NCBI GenBank assembly: GCA_963725215.1
Contig: CAVRXQ010000005.1
Location: forward strand, 90,403 to 154,402
Direction of reading: 5' to 3'
Length of the DNA stretch: 64,000 nt
Source of the DNA: CAVRXQ01 sp963725215
Lineage (GTDB): Bacteria; Actinomycetota; Acidimicrobiia; Acidimicrobiales; Bog-793
Of this stretch, positions 52,656 to 63,986 are shown one piece after another. Under the pieces are notes generated by a model. The model did not search any database. It was given only the letters and a program-made list of their open reading frames with translations, and was not told the DNA's origin. Position numbers and translations under genes: made by a program. Each line of letters starts with the position of its first letter. Positions within the stretch are counted from its first letter, which is position 1.

Positions 52656-54311
52656 ATGCGCGAGCTGCGCGAACGCGGGCCGCTGCGGGTCCGCGTACTC
52701 GGTCGCGTTCCCTACCGTGACGCGCTCACGCTCCAGCACTCGCTGTTCCACCAGAGCGACGAGGACTACCTGCTCTTGTTGGAGCATCCGCACGTCTACA
52801 CCTTGGGAGTGCGGGCGCGACCCGAGCACGTGATCGACGATCCTGCATCGGTCGGCGCCGAGGTCTTCAAGGTCGATCGCGGCGGGGACGTCACCTACCA
52901 CGGCCCCGGCCAGCTCGTCGGCTACCCCGTCATCTCCGTCGCCCTCGGGAAGGGCGCGATCCCGACCTATGTGCAGGGGGTCGAACAGCTCGTCATCGAC
53001 ACCCTGCACGACCTCGGGCTCAATGACGTCGGGCGCGTCGACGGTCTTCCGGGCGTTTGGGTCGAGCCCGAAAGCGACAAAGCGAGGAAGATCTGCGCGG
53101 TCGGCATCCGGGTGAGCAGGGGACGGACGATGCACGGCTTCGCGCTCAACGTCGCGCCAGACCTTGCGATGTTCGGTCACATCATTCCCTGCGGGATACC
53201 CGATCGACCGGTCACCTCGCTCAAGAAAGAGGGAATCGTCCTTCCGATGCGCTCGGTCATCGACGCAGTGGTCGAACGTGCCCGGCACTCCGCAGTCTTT
53301 GCTCTAGACGGCAAGCGCGCCCTCGAACGCCAAGACGCGACCGAACGAGTGGCCGTCTCATCAAATGACTCGACGACGGCTGAGCGTCCACTTTTTCGTC
53401 GGCTCGCGGCTGCCGGCGTCGACCAGACGGTCGCCGTCGAGCTGCGCTCGAGGAAGCCGGAGTGGATGCGCGTCGCAGCGGAGATAGGCGCTCCGTACCT
53501 GCAGCTGCGAAAGACGATGCGAACGCTCGACCTCGTCTCCGTCTGTGAGGAGGCGGGCTGCCCGAACATTTACGAATGCTGGGCGGATGGGACGGCGACG
53601 TTCATGATCAACGGCTCGCGCTGCACGAGAGCGTGCGGGTTCTGCCTGGTCGACACGAGCCATCCCCTGCCCCTCGACGTCTCCGAGCCCGAACGCGTCG
53701 CGGAGGCAGTGGCGAAGATGGGTCTCGCGCACGCTGTCGTGACCGCCGTCGCACGTGACGACCTAGAAGACGGCGGCGCCGCCGCGTTCTCGAAGACGAT
53801 CGCCGCAATCCGCTCTCGCTCTCCGCATACCCGCGTCGAGGTTCTCGTACCCGACTGCAAGGGCGAGCCTTCCGCGCTGCGCGCGCTCTTCGACGAGCGG
53901 CCCGACGTGTTCAATCACAACTTGGAAACGGTGCTGCGATTGCAGCGCGCGGTGCGGCCCTCTGCGTCCTACGCCCGCAGCCTCGCCGTTCTCGGTGCAG
54001 CTCGCGCCGCCGGACTGACGACGAAGTCGGGGCTGATCCTCGGGATGGGGGAGACCGAGGACGAGGTCGACGGTGCGCTCTGCGACCTCGCGGCGGTCGG
54101 GGTGTCGATCGTCACCGTCGGTCAATACCTCCGCCCCTCAGCCGCCCACCTTCCGGTCGTGAGATGGTGGACGCCCGAGGAGTTCGAGGCGCTGAGGTCG
54201 CGCGCGATGCGGTTCGGCTTCGCCCACGTCGAAGCGTCGCCGCTCACCCGCTCCAGCTATCACGCACGTCAGGCGGTGGAGTCGGCGACGGCGCTTTCGA
54301 TCCCGGCGTGA
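52656..54311 (+). CDS. Fused octanoyltransferase-lipoyl synthase (LipB-LipA)
   Basis: A 551-residue protein holding both enzymes of lipoate assembly. The LipB half (about 8-212) has RGGDVTYHGPGQLVGYPV, the conserved Lys145 in RKICAVGIRV and the catalytic Cys179 in HIIPCGI. A linker of about 40 residues follows. The LipA half (about 260-551) has the auxiliary-cluster Cys set (C297, C302, C308 in CEEAGCPNIYEC), the radical-SAM set (C323, C327, C330 in CTRACGFC) and the C-terminal RSSYHA whose Ser ligates the auxiliary cluster. No stop or frame change lies between them. It is 6 bases from the E2 gene it modifies and overlaps the next gene by GTGA. Confidence 0.94.
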   Translation: MRELRERGPLRVRVLGRVPYRDALTLQHSLFHQSDEDYLLLLEHPHVYTLGVRARPEHVIDDPASVGAEVFKVDRGGDVTYHGPGQLVGYPVISVALGKGAIPTYVQGVEQLVIDTLHDLGLNDVGRVDGLPGVWVEPESDKARKICAVGIRVSRGRTMHGFALNVAPDLAMFGHIIPCGIPDRPVTSLKKEGIVLPMRSVIDAVVERARHSAVFALDGKRALERQDATERVAVSSNDSTTAERPLFRRLAAAGVDQTVAVELRSRKPEWMRVAAEIGAPYLQLRKTMRTLDLVSVCEEAGCPNIYECWADGTATFMINGSRCTRACGFCLVDTSHPLPLDVSEPERVAEAVAKMGLAHAVVTAVARDDLEDGGAAAFSKTIAAIRSRSPHTRVEVLVPDCKGEPSALRALFDERPDVFNHNLETVLRLQRAVRPSASYARSLAVLGAARAAGLTTKSGLILGMGETEDEVDGALCDLAAVGVSIVTVGQYLRPSAAHLPVVRWWTPEEFEALRSRAMRFGFAHVEASPLTRSSYHARQAVESATALSIPA

Positions 54312-55435
54312 GCGTGCTCGATCTCCGTCGCGCTCGTCGTGAGCGCGCGGAGAAGGTGCGGGCGCAACTCTCCGAGCTCGACTTGGACGTCTTGTTGTTG
54401 TCGATCGGCGCCGATCTGCCGTGGCTGACGGGATACGAGGCGATGCCGCTCGAACGTCCAACCGTGCTCGTCTTGCCGGCAGATGCCGAGGCGACTCTCG
54501 TCGTTCCGCTCCTCGAGGCACCGAGGGTGACAGTCGACGAAGAGCTGTTCACTCTCCTCCCGTACGAGGAAACCGACGACGCGGTCGGGATCGTCGCCGA
54601 GCTTGTCGGCGAAAGGACGCGGGGCGCGTTCTCTGACCGCGCGTGGGCAGGTCTTTTGTTGGAGATGCAGGCCGCCATCCCCGATGCGACCTTTGTCAAC
54701 GCGTCGGAAGTGACAGGACTTCTTCGCGCGGTGAAGGACGCGCACGAACAAGAAGCGATCGCGACCGCGGGAGCCGCGGCGGATCGCGTCGCGCACGCGT
54801 TGTTGTGCGGTGAGATCGCGCTGGGGGGTCGGCGAGAGATCGACGTCTCGACGGAGATCGCGGCGCGGCTTTTGGCCGAAGGGCATTCGAAGGTGAACTT
54901 CGCGATCGTCGGGTCTGGCCCGAACTCTGCCAGCCCACATCACGATGCAGGCGATCGTGTGATCACCGAGGGCGACGTCGTCGTTTGTGACTTCGGCGGG
55001 AGCTATCGCTTCGAAGGTGATGTCGGATACTGCTCGGACACGACGCGCACGGTCGCCGTCGGCGAGCCGGGGGCGGAGTTCCGCACGCTCTACGCGGCGT
55101 TGGAGATCGCGCAGGCCGCGGCGCTCGCCGCGGTCGCGCCGGGCGTCACCTGCGAGGAGATCGACCGAGTGGCGAGGGCATTGATCGAAGACGCCGGCTT
55201 TGCGGGCGGGTTCATCCACCGCACTGGCCACGGCATCGGCATCGAAGAGCACGAGGATCCCTACATCGTGGACGGCAACCGGGAGGTCGTCGTTTCGGGC
55301 CACGCCTTCTCGATCGAGCCGGGGATCTACCTCGAAGGGCGTTACGGGGCCCGGATCGAAGACATCGTCGTCGTGACCGACGACGGCTCACGACCCTGTA
55401 ACCAGACCGATCATCGCCTCGTCGTCCTGGACTGA
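54308..55435 (+). CDS. M24 family metallopeptidase (Xaa-Pro aminopeptidase-like)
   Basis: A 375-residue creatinase/prolidase-fold enzyme. The N-terminal domain (VLLLSIGADLPWLTGYEAMP) precedes the metal domain with Asp in VVCDFGGSYRFEGD and CSDTTRT, His in HRTGHGIGIEEHE, and Glu in FSIEPGIYLEGRYGARIED, the full five-ligand set. It removes N-terminal residues before proline or splits X-Pro dipeptides. GTG 54308 overlaps the lipBA stop, giving coupled translation, though no functional link to lipoate is known. Confidence 0.92.
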   Translation: MSVLDLRRARRERAEKVRAQLSELDLDVLLLSIGADLPWLTGYEAMPLERPTVLVLPADAEATLVVPLLEAPRVTVDEELFTLLPYEETDDAVGIVAELVGERTRGAFSDRAWAGLLLEMQAAIPDATFVNASEVTGLLRAVKDAHEQEAIATAGAAADRVAHALLCGEIALGGRREIDVSTEIAARLLAEGHSKVNFAIVGSGPNSASPHHDAGDRVITEGDVVVCDFGGSYRFEGDVGYCSDTTRTVAVGEPGAEFRTLYAALEIAQAAALAAVAPGVTCEEIDRVARALIEDAGFAGGFIHRTGHGIGIEEHEDPYIVDGNREVVVSGHAFSIEPGIYLEGRYGARIEDIVVVTDDGSRPCNQTDHRLVVLD

Positions 55436-55464
55436 TGCACCAATCGACGACGCGCTCACGCCGT

Positions 55465-55470
55465 TAACCT
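55465..55470 (+). promoter_or_regulatory. -10 element of the PAC2 gene, leaderless
   Basis: TAACCT ends 7 bases before GTG 55478, placing the mRNA start at or next to the start codon. Confidence 0.45.
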
Positions 55471-55477
55471 CGAAAAA

Positions 55478-56347
55478 GTGACGTTCGCCAGGAAACATCC
55501 CGTCGAACCGCCCGAAAGTCCCGTCCTCATCGTGGCGCTCGATGGTTGGATCGACGCCGGTTTTGCCGCCGCGACGGCGCTCGCGGCGATCGTCACCGAC
55601 ATCGACTCCGAGGCCTATGTCACCTTCGACCCTGACGGACTCATCGACCAACGAGCGCGAAGGCCGCGGCTGCGCATCGATGACGGCGTGCGGTCCGCGA
55701 TCTCGTGGCCGGAACCCGCGATCGTCGTCGGGCGCGATCGGATGGGAACGGGAGTCGCGTTACTCATCGGGCCGGAGCCCGACTACCGCTGGAAGCCGTT
55801 CACGGCTGAAGTCGTCGAGATTGCGCAGCAACTCGACGCGCGCATCGCCGTCGGTCTCGGCGCGTTCCCGATCGCCGCTCCGCACACCCGTCCGATCAAG
55901 CTCACCTCGACGGCATCGAGAACCGAGCTCACACGGAAGATCGGTTTCATGCACGGTTCTGTCGACGTACCAGCCGGCATCGGCGAGGTGATCGGCCAGG
56001 CGTGCGACGACGCGGGGATCCCGTCGGTCGGACTGTGGGCGCGAGTCCCCCACTACGTCGCGGCGATGCCGTTCGCGCCAGCCGCGCTGGCACTTGTTGA
56101 GGGACTGTGCGAAGTCGGCGGACTCGTGATCGGTACGGACGCGCTGCACGAGAGCGCGGACGAGGCACGACGCCAGGTCGACGAGTTGATCGCGCAGTCC
56201 GACGAGCACCAGACGATGGTGAAACAGCTCGAAGAACAGTTCGATGCAGGCGAGGAACCCGTCATCGGATTCGAAGGGGAGTCCCTCCCGACAGGCGACG
56301 AGATCGCCGCCGAGCTCGAGCGGTATCTGCGCGGCGAGTCCGGATGA
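55478..56347 (+). CDS. PAC2 family protein
   Basis: A 289-residue protein of the PAC2 (proteasome-assembly-chaperone-like) family common in actinobacteria. Typical parts are LIVALDGWIDAGFAAATAL at the N-terminus, the RPRLRIDDGV region, and GLWARVPHYVA before a helical tail rich in Glu (MVKQLEEQFDAGEE). Function in bacteria is not established. No proteasome genes are near. It overlaps the HAD gene by ATGA. Confidence 0.9.
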   Translation: MTFARKHPVEPPESPVLIVALDGWIDAGFAAATALAAIVTDIDSEAYVTFDPDGLIDQRARRPRLRIDDGVRSAISWPEPAIVVGRDRMGTGVALLIGPEPDYRWKPFTAEVVEIAQQLDARIAVGLGAFPIAAPHTRPIKLTSTASRTELTRKIGFMHGSVDVPAGIGEVIGQACDDAGIPSVGLWARVPHYVAAMPFAPAALALVEGLCEVGGLVIGTDALHESADEARRQVDELIAQSDEHQTMVKQLEEQFDAGEEPVIGFEGESLPTGDEIAAELERYLRGESG

Positions 56348-57075
56348 CTCTTTCGTCCTTAGCGGGCGAGACGAGCGCAACAGCAGTGATCTTCGACATG
56401 GACGGGCTGCTTGTCGACACCGAGCCGATCTGGAATCGCGTCCAGGCGGAAGTGCTCGACACCGTCGGTGTCGACATCCGCCCGCTGCTCGGAGCGGGCC
56501 TCATCACCGGCATGCGCGCCGATGAAGCCGTCGCGCTGTTCCGTCAACGTCTCGGTTTCGACGGATCCACCGACGAGAAACTCGCTGACCTGGTCGTCCA
56601 AGGCGTCATCACGGCCATTCCGGAAGAGGCGAAGCTTTTTCCCGGCGCGGCCGAGGCCCTCGAGTACTGCGAGGAGCGTGGACTCGCCCTCGCCCTCGCT
56701 TCCGGGTCTGTCGATCCGGTGATCGAAGCGGTGTTGGACCGCTTCGATCTCCGCCGGCACTTCTCGGTCGTCGTCTCCGCCGAACGCGTGGCGCTCGGAA
56801 AGCCCCATCCCGCCGTGCTTCTGCTCACCGCGGAGGAACTCGGTGTCGACGCCGGCCGTTGCGTCGTCGTCGAAGACGCGGTGAACGGGTGCGTCGCCGC
56901 GAAGGCGGCGCGCATGGCGGTCGTCGCCGTCCCCGAGCCCGGCACCGAAGCAGATCCGCGTTGGGCGATGGCCGATGTCGTGCTCGATTCGTTACGAGAT
57001 TTTCACTCTGGCGCTGTGGACGCCCTTCTCGACGATGTCACCAGTCAAAGTGCGGTGGGGGCCACGCGGGCCTGA
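56344..57075 (+). CDS. HAD-family phosphatase
   Basis: A 243-residue HAD hydrolase with the nucleophile motif FDMDGLLVDTEP, motif II LASGS, motif III Lys in GKPHPAVLLLTAEEL and motif IV VVEDAVNGCVAAKAA. The cap type fits subfamily IA, such as hexitol/2-deoxyglucose-6-phosphate phosphatases. ATG 56344 overlaps the PAC2 stop. Only 23 bases separate it from the convergent leuS. Confidence 0.9.
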   Translation: MTLSSLAGETSATAVIFDMDGLLVDTEPIWNRVQAEVLDTVGVDIRPLLGAGLITGMRADEAVALFRQRLGFDGSTDEKLADLVVQGVITAIPEEAKLFPGAAEALEYCEERGLALALASGSVDPVIEAVLDRFDLRRHFSVVVSAERVALGKPHPAVLLLTAEELGVDAGRCVVVEDAVNGCVAAKAARMAVVAVPEPGTEADPRWAMADVVLDSLRDFHSGAVDALLDDVTSQSAVGATRA

Positions 57076-57098
57076 GTCCGTCGCGTAGTGCCGCGTGA

Positions 57099-59567
<2,469 letters not shown>

Positions 59568-59576
59568 TGGGAGGAA

Positions 59577-59582
59577 AGGTTA
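59577..59582 (-). promoter_or_regulatory. -10 element of leuS, leaderless
   Basis: On the minus strand TAACCT (59582 to 59577) ends 9 bases before ATG 59567. It is the same hexamer as at the PAC2 gene. Confidence 0.45.
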
Positions 59583-59661
59583 CCGAGCCGACCGGAGTAA
59601 CCCTCTTCGAAGGAGAGGCGCGCTTCGCTAGCCTCGCGTCGGTCTCACCAGGGAGAAACCG

Positions 59662-62600
59662 TTGCGCTGTCCGGCATGTGACTCCGAGAACGCCGAAGCC
59701 GCCCGATTCTGTGGCGACTGCGGAACACCGCTCGCGCTCACCTGTCCGAATTGCGGGGCGACGGCGCCAGGCGGAAAGCGCTTCTGCCAGCAGTGCGGAG
59801 CGGCGCTCGGCACGGCCGCTTCGGTCACGTCGTCCTCAGTCGAGACGTCCGAGGCGCGGGCTCCGGCACCGACGTCGGCGGAACGTCGCCTGATCTCGGC
59901 GCTTTTTGCCGATCTCGTCGGCTTCACGAGCATCTCTGAAGCACGCGACGCCGAGGAGGTACGCGACCTGCTCGTTCGCTTCGCCGACGTGGCGCGGGCG
60001 GTCGTGCAGCGCTACGGGGGCGTCGTCGACAACTTCATCGGCGACGCGGTCTTCGCCGTTTGGGGGACCCCGATCGCGCACGAAGACGACGCGGAACGGG
60101 CGGTGCGCTGTGGCCTCGACCTTGTCGACGCGGTCGCTGCACTCGGCGACCAGATCGGAATCGCCGGTCTCGCGGCGCGAGCGGGAGTGCTCACGGGCGA
60201 AGCGGCCGTCAACCAGGGCGATCCCACCCAGCGTCTCGTCGCAGGAGACCTCGTCAACACGGCGTCGCGGCTGCAGACGGCGGCGACGCCAGGCTCGGTC
60301 TTCGTCGGTGAGGCGACGTATCTGGCGACGAACCATGCGGTCGCCTTCAGCGAAATCGGCCAGATGGCGCTGAAGGGGAAGGATGAACCGGTTCGTGCGT
60401 GGCGCGCGTTGCGCGTCGTGAGCAAGACGCGCGGCGCAGAGCGGCCGGAAGGTGTTGAGCCGCCGTTCGTCGGCCGGGACGAAGAGCTGCGCGTGTTGAA
60501 GGATGCGCTCAATTCGCTTCGTCGGGATCGGCGCGCTCGCCTCATCTCCGTGACGGGGATCCCCGGGATCGGCAAGAGCCGGCTCGCCTGGGAGATCCAC
60601 AAGTACGCCGACGGTGTCGTCGACAATTTCTATTGGCATCACGGCCGCAGCCCTGCCTACGGCGAAGGCGTGACGTTCTGGGCGCTCGCCGAGATGGTGC
60701 GCATGCGCGCTGGCATCAGCGAGGACGAAGAGCAGGCGAGCGCGAGAGCGAAGCTCGCAGAGACGATCGCCGACTTCGTCGTCGACCCCGAGGAGCGCAT
60801 CTGGATTGCGCCGCGCCTTTCGCACCTGCTCGGACTCGCTGAGGCACCGTCGGGAACGCGCGACGAGACGTTTGCGGCGTGGCGCCGTTTCTTCGAATCC
60901 GTCGCCGAAAAAGATCCAGTCGTCATGGTGTTCGAAGACCTGCAGTGGGCCGACAGCGGTCTTGTCGACTTCATCGAGTCCTTGCTCGAATGGTCGAGGA
61001 GCCAGCCGATCCTCGTCGTCGCGCTCTCCCGCCCCGAGCTATATGACCGCCGGCCGAACTGGGGCGCCGGTCAGCGAAGCTTCGCGTCCGTCCACCTCGA
61101 GCCGCTCGCGCAAGAAGCGATGCACGAACTCCTCATCGGATTGATCCCGGGCTTGCCCGATCGAGTCGCGGAGCGGATCCTCGAACGGGCGGAAGGCGTG
61201 CCGTTGTTCGCCGTCGAGATCGTCCGGATGCTCGCCGGCAAGGGCCTGCTGGTCGAGGCCGAGGGCGCGTACGAGATCGCCGGCGAACTCTCCGACGTCG
61301 AACTGCCCGACAGCCTGCATGCTCTGATCGCGTCACGACTCGATTCGCTCCCTCCCGATGGGCGCGTCCTCATCCAAGACGCATCGGTTCTCGGGAAGAG
61401 CTTTACGGTGGCGGCGCTCGCCGCGATCACCAACAGGGAGCAGAGCGAGCTCGAAGCGGTCCTTCGCGACCTCGTCAGGCGAGAATTTCTCACGATCGAT
61501 CTCAACCCGCGCTCTCCCGAGCGAGGCCAGTACGGGTTCTTGCAGGGCGTGATTCGCGAGGTCGCGTATTCGACGCTCGCTCGTCGGGACCGCCGGGCGC
61601 GCCACGTCGCCGCCGCCGAGTACCTCGCGTCCCTCGGGGAAGACGAGCTCGCCGGGGTTGTCGCATCGCACTACCTCGAGGCATACCGGTCGTCCCCCGA
61701 CGACGCCGAGCGCGATGAGCTCGGGCGCCTTTCGCGCGAAGCGCTCGTGGGCGCGGGTAGGCGAGCACTTTCTCTCGGGGCTCCGGATCAGGCACTCGTC
61801 TTTGCTGAGCAAGCGCTCGAGGTCGCCGCTCCCGGGCTCGAGCGAGCGGAGATCGAGGAATTCGCGAGCCAATCCGCAGGGAACGCGGCGAAGCTCCAAC
61901 TCGCCATGGAGCACGCGGACCGGGCGATCGAGGAATACACGGCGCACGGTGAAAAGGAAAGGGCCGCGCGCGCCCTTTCGAGAACGTTGAGGGGTCGCGC
62001 GACCATCGGCACGCAGGACGCGGCGATCTCTCGCGGGGAGGAAGTCTTCTCAGAGCTCGGAGACGAGGGTGACCCGCTCGTGCGGGCGAACCTCGCGTCG
62101 GGCATCGCCATGCTGCACCGAAGCGCGGGACACGACGAACCGGCGGTCGAGTGGGCCGAGCGCGCGCTTTCGTTCGCCGAGCGCACCGACGATCCCGAAG
62201 GTCTCGCACAAGCCGTCGTCGCTCGATCCTTTGCGGCCCACGGACTCGGCCGTCGTCGAGAGGCAGTGATCCTCTTGCGCGGCGCGCTCGAGATCGTGGA
62301 GGCGGCCGGTCTCGTCGAGCTTCAGTCGGAATGGTTGACGCTGCTTGCCGTATTCGCGACCGACGACGATCCCCGCGAATCGTTAAATGTCGCGTTGCGC
62401 GCGGCGGAAATGTCGCGACGCGCGGGTAATCGAATCTTCCTCACGGTCAATCTCGTGAATATCGCAGAGTTTGGCGTCATGGCTGGGGAGTGGGAAGCCG
62501 CTCGAGCCGCTCATGCCGAGTTCGACGAGCTCGAGGTCGATCCGGTGTTGGAGCCTGTCGTCTTCCGTCGGATGACCGGTGCGTTTCTCGACGCGGTCAC

Positions 62601-63186
62601 CGTCGATCTCAAATCGGCGATTCGCGAATCTGACGCGATCGGCGAGTTGATCGCGCCGAGAGAGGACCGACCGACGCACGCGACGCACCTGTGGCACCGG
62701 GCATATATGAAGCTTGTCGCCGGTGACTTTCGCGGTGCACGCGAGGATGCTGAAGCGTCGTTCGCCGTCGAACCGACTGGGATCAACGCGTCGGAGGCGC
62801 TGACGATAAAGGCACGCGCGCAGTTGTGGATCGGGGATCAGGAAGGCGCTCGCGCGACCCGTGCGCAGATGGAGAGCTTCCGCGGCCGACTGATGTCGAC
62901 GATGCGCACGACGACGGATGCCGGTTTGGCCGCTCTCGAAGGAAGGGTCCACGACGCGATCGCGCTCTATGAGAGCGCGGCGAGATCCTGGGACGAGCTC
63001 AATTCTCCGCTCGATCGCGCATTTTGTGCCCTCGACCAAGTCGTATTGCTCGGTGGTCACTCCGTCGCGGAGGACGGCGCGCGCACGGCACGCGAGATCT
63101 TCACGCGACTTCGATCACGCCCTCTTCTCGACCTCGTGGAAACTCTTCAACGAGGCGCGGTTCCGCCGCCCTCGGGTCCTTCGTGA
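59662..63186 (+). CDS. Zinc-ribbon/class III cyclase/AAA ATPase/TPR protein
   Basis: An 1174-residue cytoplasmic signalling protein. Two zinc ribbons (CPACDSEN..CGDC and CPNCGA..CQQC, residues 3-45) lead to a class III nucleotide cyclase (about 72-250): metal Asp in ALFADLVGFTSIS and DNFIGDAVFAVWG, catalytic Asn/Arg in GDLVNTASRL. The usual adenine-selecting Lys (KFIGD) is Asn here. An AAA-type ATPase follows with Walker A GIPGIGKSRL (about 297) and VMVFEDLQWADSG; the last 450 residues are TPR-like helices. TTG 59662 follows GGGAG. Such proteins are frequent in actinobacteria and may make cAMP in response to an unknown ligand or act as regulators. Confidence 0.92.
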   Translation: MRCPACDSENAEAARFCGDCGTPLALTCPNCGATAPGGKRFCQQCGAALGTAASVTSSSVETSEARAPAPTSAERRLISALFADLVGFTSISEARDAEEVRDLLVRFADVARAVVQRYGGVVDNFIGDAVFAVWGTPIAHEDDAERAVRCGLDLVDAVAALGDQIGIAGLAARAGVLTGEAAVNQGDPTQRLVAGDLVNTASRLQTAATPGSVFVGEATYLATNHAVAFSEIGQMALKGKDEPVRAWRALRVVSKTRGAERPEGVEPPFVGRDEELRVLKDALNSLRRDRRARLISVTGIPGIGKSRLAWEIHKYADGVVDNFYWHHGRSPAYGEGVTFWALAEMVRMRAGISEDEEQASARAKLAETIADFVVDPEERIWIAPRLSHLLGLAEAPSGTRDETFAAWRRFFESVAEKDPVVMVFEDLQWADSGLVDFIESLLEWSRSQPILVVALSRPELYDRRPNWGAGQRSFASVHLEPLAQEAMHELLIGLIPGLPDRVAERILERAEGVPLFAVEIVRMLAGKGLLVEAEGAYEIAGELSDVELPDSLHALIASRLDSLPPDGRVLIQDASVLGKSFTVAALAAITNREQSELEAVLRDLVRREFLTIDLNPRSPERGQYGFLQGVIREVAYSTLARRDRRARHVAAAEYLASLGEDELAGVVASHYLEAYRSSPDDAERDELGRLSREALVGAGRRALSLGAPDQALVFAEQALEVAAPGLERAEIEEFASQSAGNAAKLQLAMEHADRAIEEYTAHGEKERAARALSRTLRGRATIGTQDAAISRGEEVFSELGDEGDPLVRANLASGIAMLHRSAGHDEPAVEWAERALSFAERTDDPEGLAQAVVARSFAAHGLGRRREAVILLRGALEIVEAAGLVELQSEWLTLLAVFATDDDPRESLNVALRAAEMSRRAGNRIFLTVNLVNIAEFGVMAGEWEAARAAHAEFDELEVDPVLEPVVFRRMTGAFLDAVTVDLKSAIRESDAIGELIAPREDRPTHATHLWHRAYMKLVAGDFRGAREDAEASFAVEPTGINASEALTIKARAQLWIGDQEGARATRAQMESFRGRLMSTMRTTTDAGLAALEGRVHDAIALYESAARSWDELNSPLDRAFCALDQVVLLGGHSVAEDGARTAREIFTRLRSRPLLDLVETLQRGAVPPPSGPS

Positions 63187-63201
63187 CTCCGAGATCGGGG
63201 T

Positions 63202-63903
63202 GTGCGATACGTCACCGTCGGACGCGCCAAACGGTTCCGCTGCGCTGAGCCAATCTGTCGTACCTTGATCGAATTGCAGCTCGCCGACTGGCGAAGACGA
63301 GTAGCCGAACTGTACGCCGAGGTTCGATCTGCTGAGGACCCCGAGAGGGGACACGAGCTGTGGCGAGATGGGAGGGACGCCCTGTTTCGTTCACATCCCG
63401 AGAGCCCGCTCGCTGCGGACGATCCGCTGCGCGAGACGGGGTTGCCGTACTGGCCGTACGACCCGGACGTTCGTTTCGAGGTACATGTCATCTCCGTTCA
63501 CGAGCAAGTGCGAATTGAGGTGGCGACTGACAACGCGAAAACGACGATGCGACTTGTGGGCCGAGTGGAACTTCCCGATCCGATCGGCGCGAAAGTCGAT
63601 CTGTGGTGGCTTGAGCAGTACGGCGGCGGTCTTTTCCTGCCTCTTCGGGACTCGACCGCAGGCCACGAGACCTACGGAGGCGGCCGCTACTGCTTGGACA
63701 CGGCGAAAGGATCCGACCTTGGGGGACGCGGCGATGCTCTCATCGTCGACTTCAACTTCCTCTATCACCCGTCGTGTCGCTACGACCCGCGTTGGGTCTG
63801 CCCGCTCGCTCCCGCGGGGAACACGATCGATCTCCCGCTACGAGCGGGGGAGAAGCTCTGCCTTGACGAAGCGAAGCCGCAAGACACCCAGACGAACTAC
63901 TGA
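63202..63903 (+). CDS. DUF1684 family protein
   Basis: A 233-residue protein from GTG 63202; TTG 63265 (LIELQLADWRRRV) may be the true start, giving 212. DUF1684 signs are SPLAADDPLRETGLPYWPYDP, LWWLEQYGGGLFLPLRD with GGGRYCLDTAKG, and the ending NFLYHPSCRYDPRWVCPLAP. The function of the family is unknown. It lies 15 bases after the cyclase gene and may share its transcript. Confidence 0.85.
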   Translation: MRYVTVGRAKRFRCAEPICRTLIELQLADWRRRVAELYAEVRSAEDPERGHELWRDGRDALFRSHPESPLAADDPLRETGLPYWPYDPDVRFEVHVISVHEQVRIEVATDNAKTTMRLVGRVELPDPIGAKVDLWWLEQYGGGLFLPLRDSTAGHETYGGGRYCLDTAKGSDLGGRGDALIVDFNFLYHPSCRYDPRWVCPLAPAGNTIDLPLRAGEKLCLDEAKPQDTQTNY

Positions 63904-63986
63904 CCCGTCTCGACTCGAGACCCTTAGTCCGCAGAGGGAACCGTCGGTAGCTTCGTGAGGCAGGTGGGACTTGTGCGGAGGATGCG

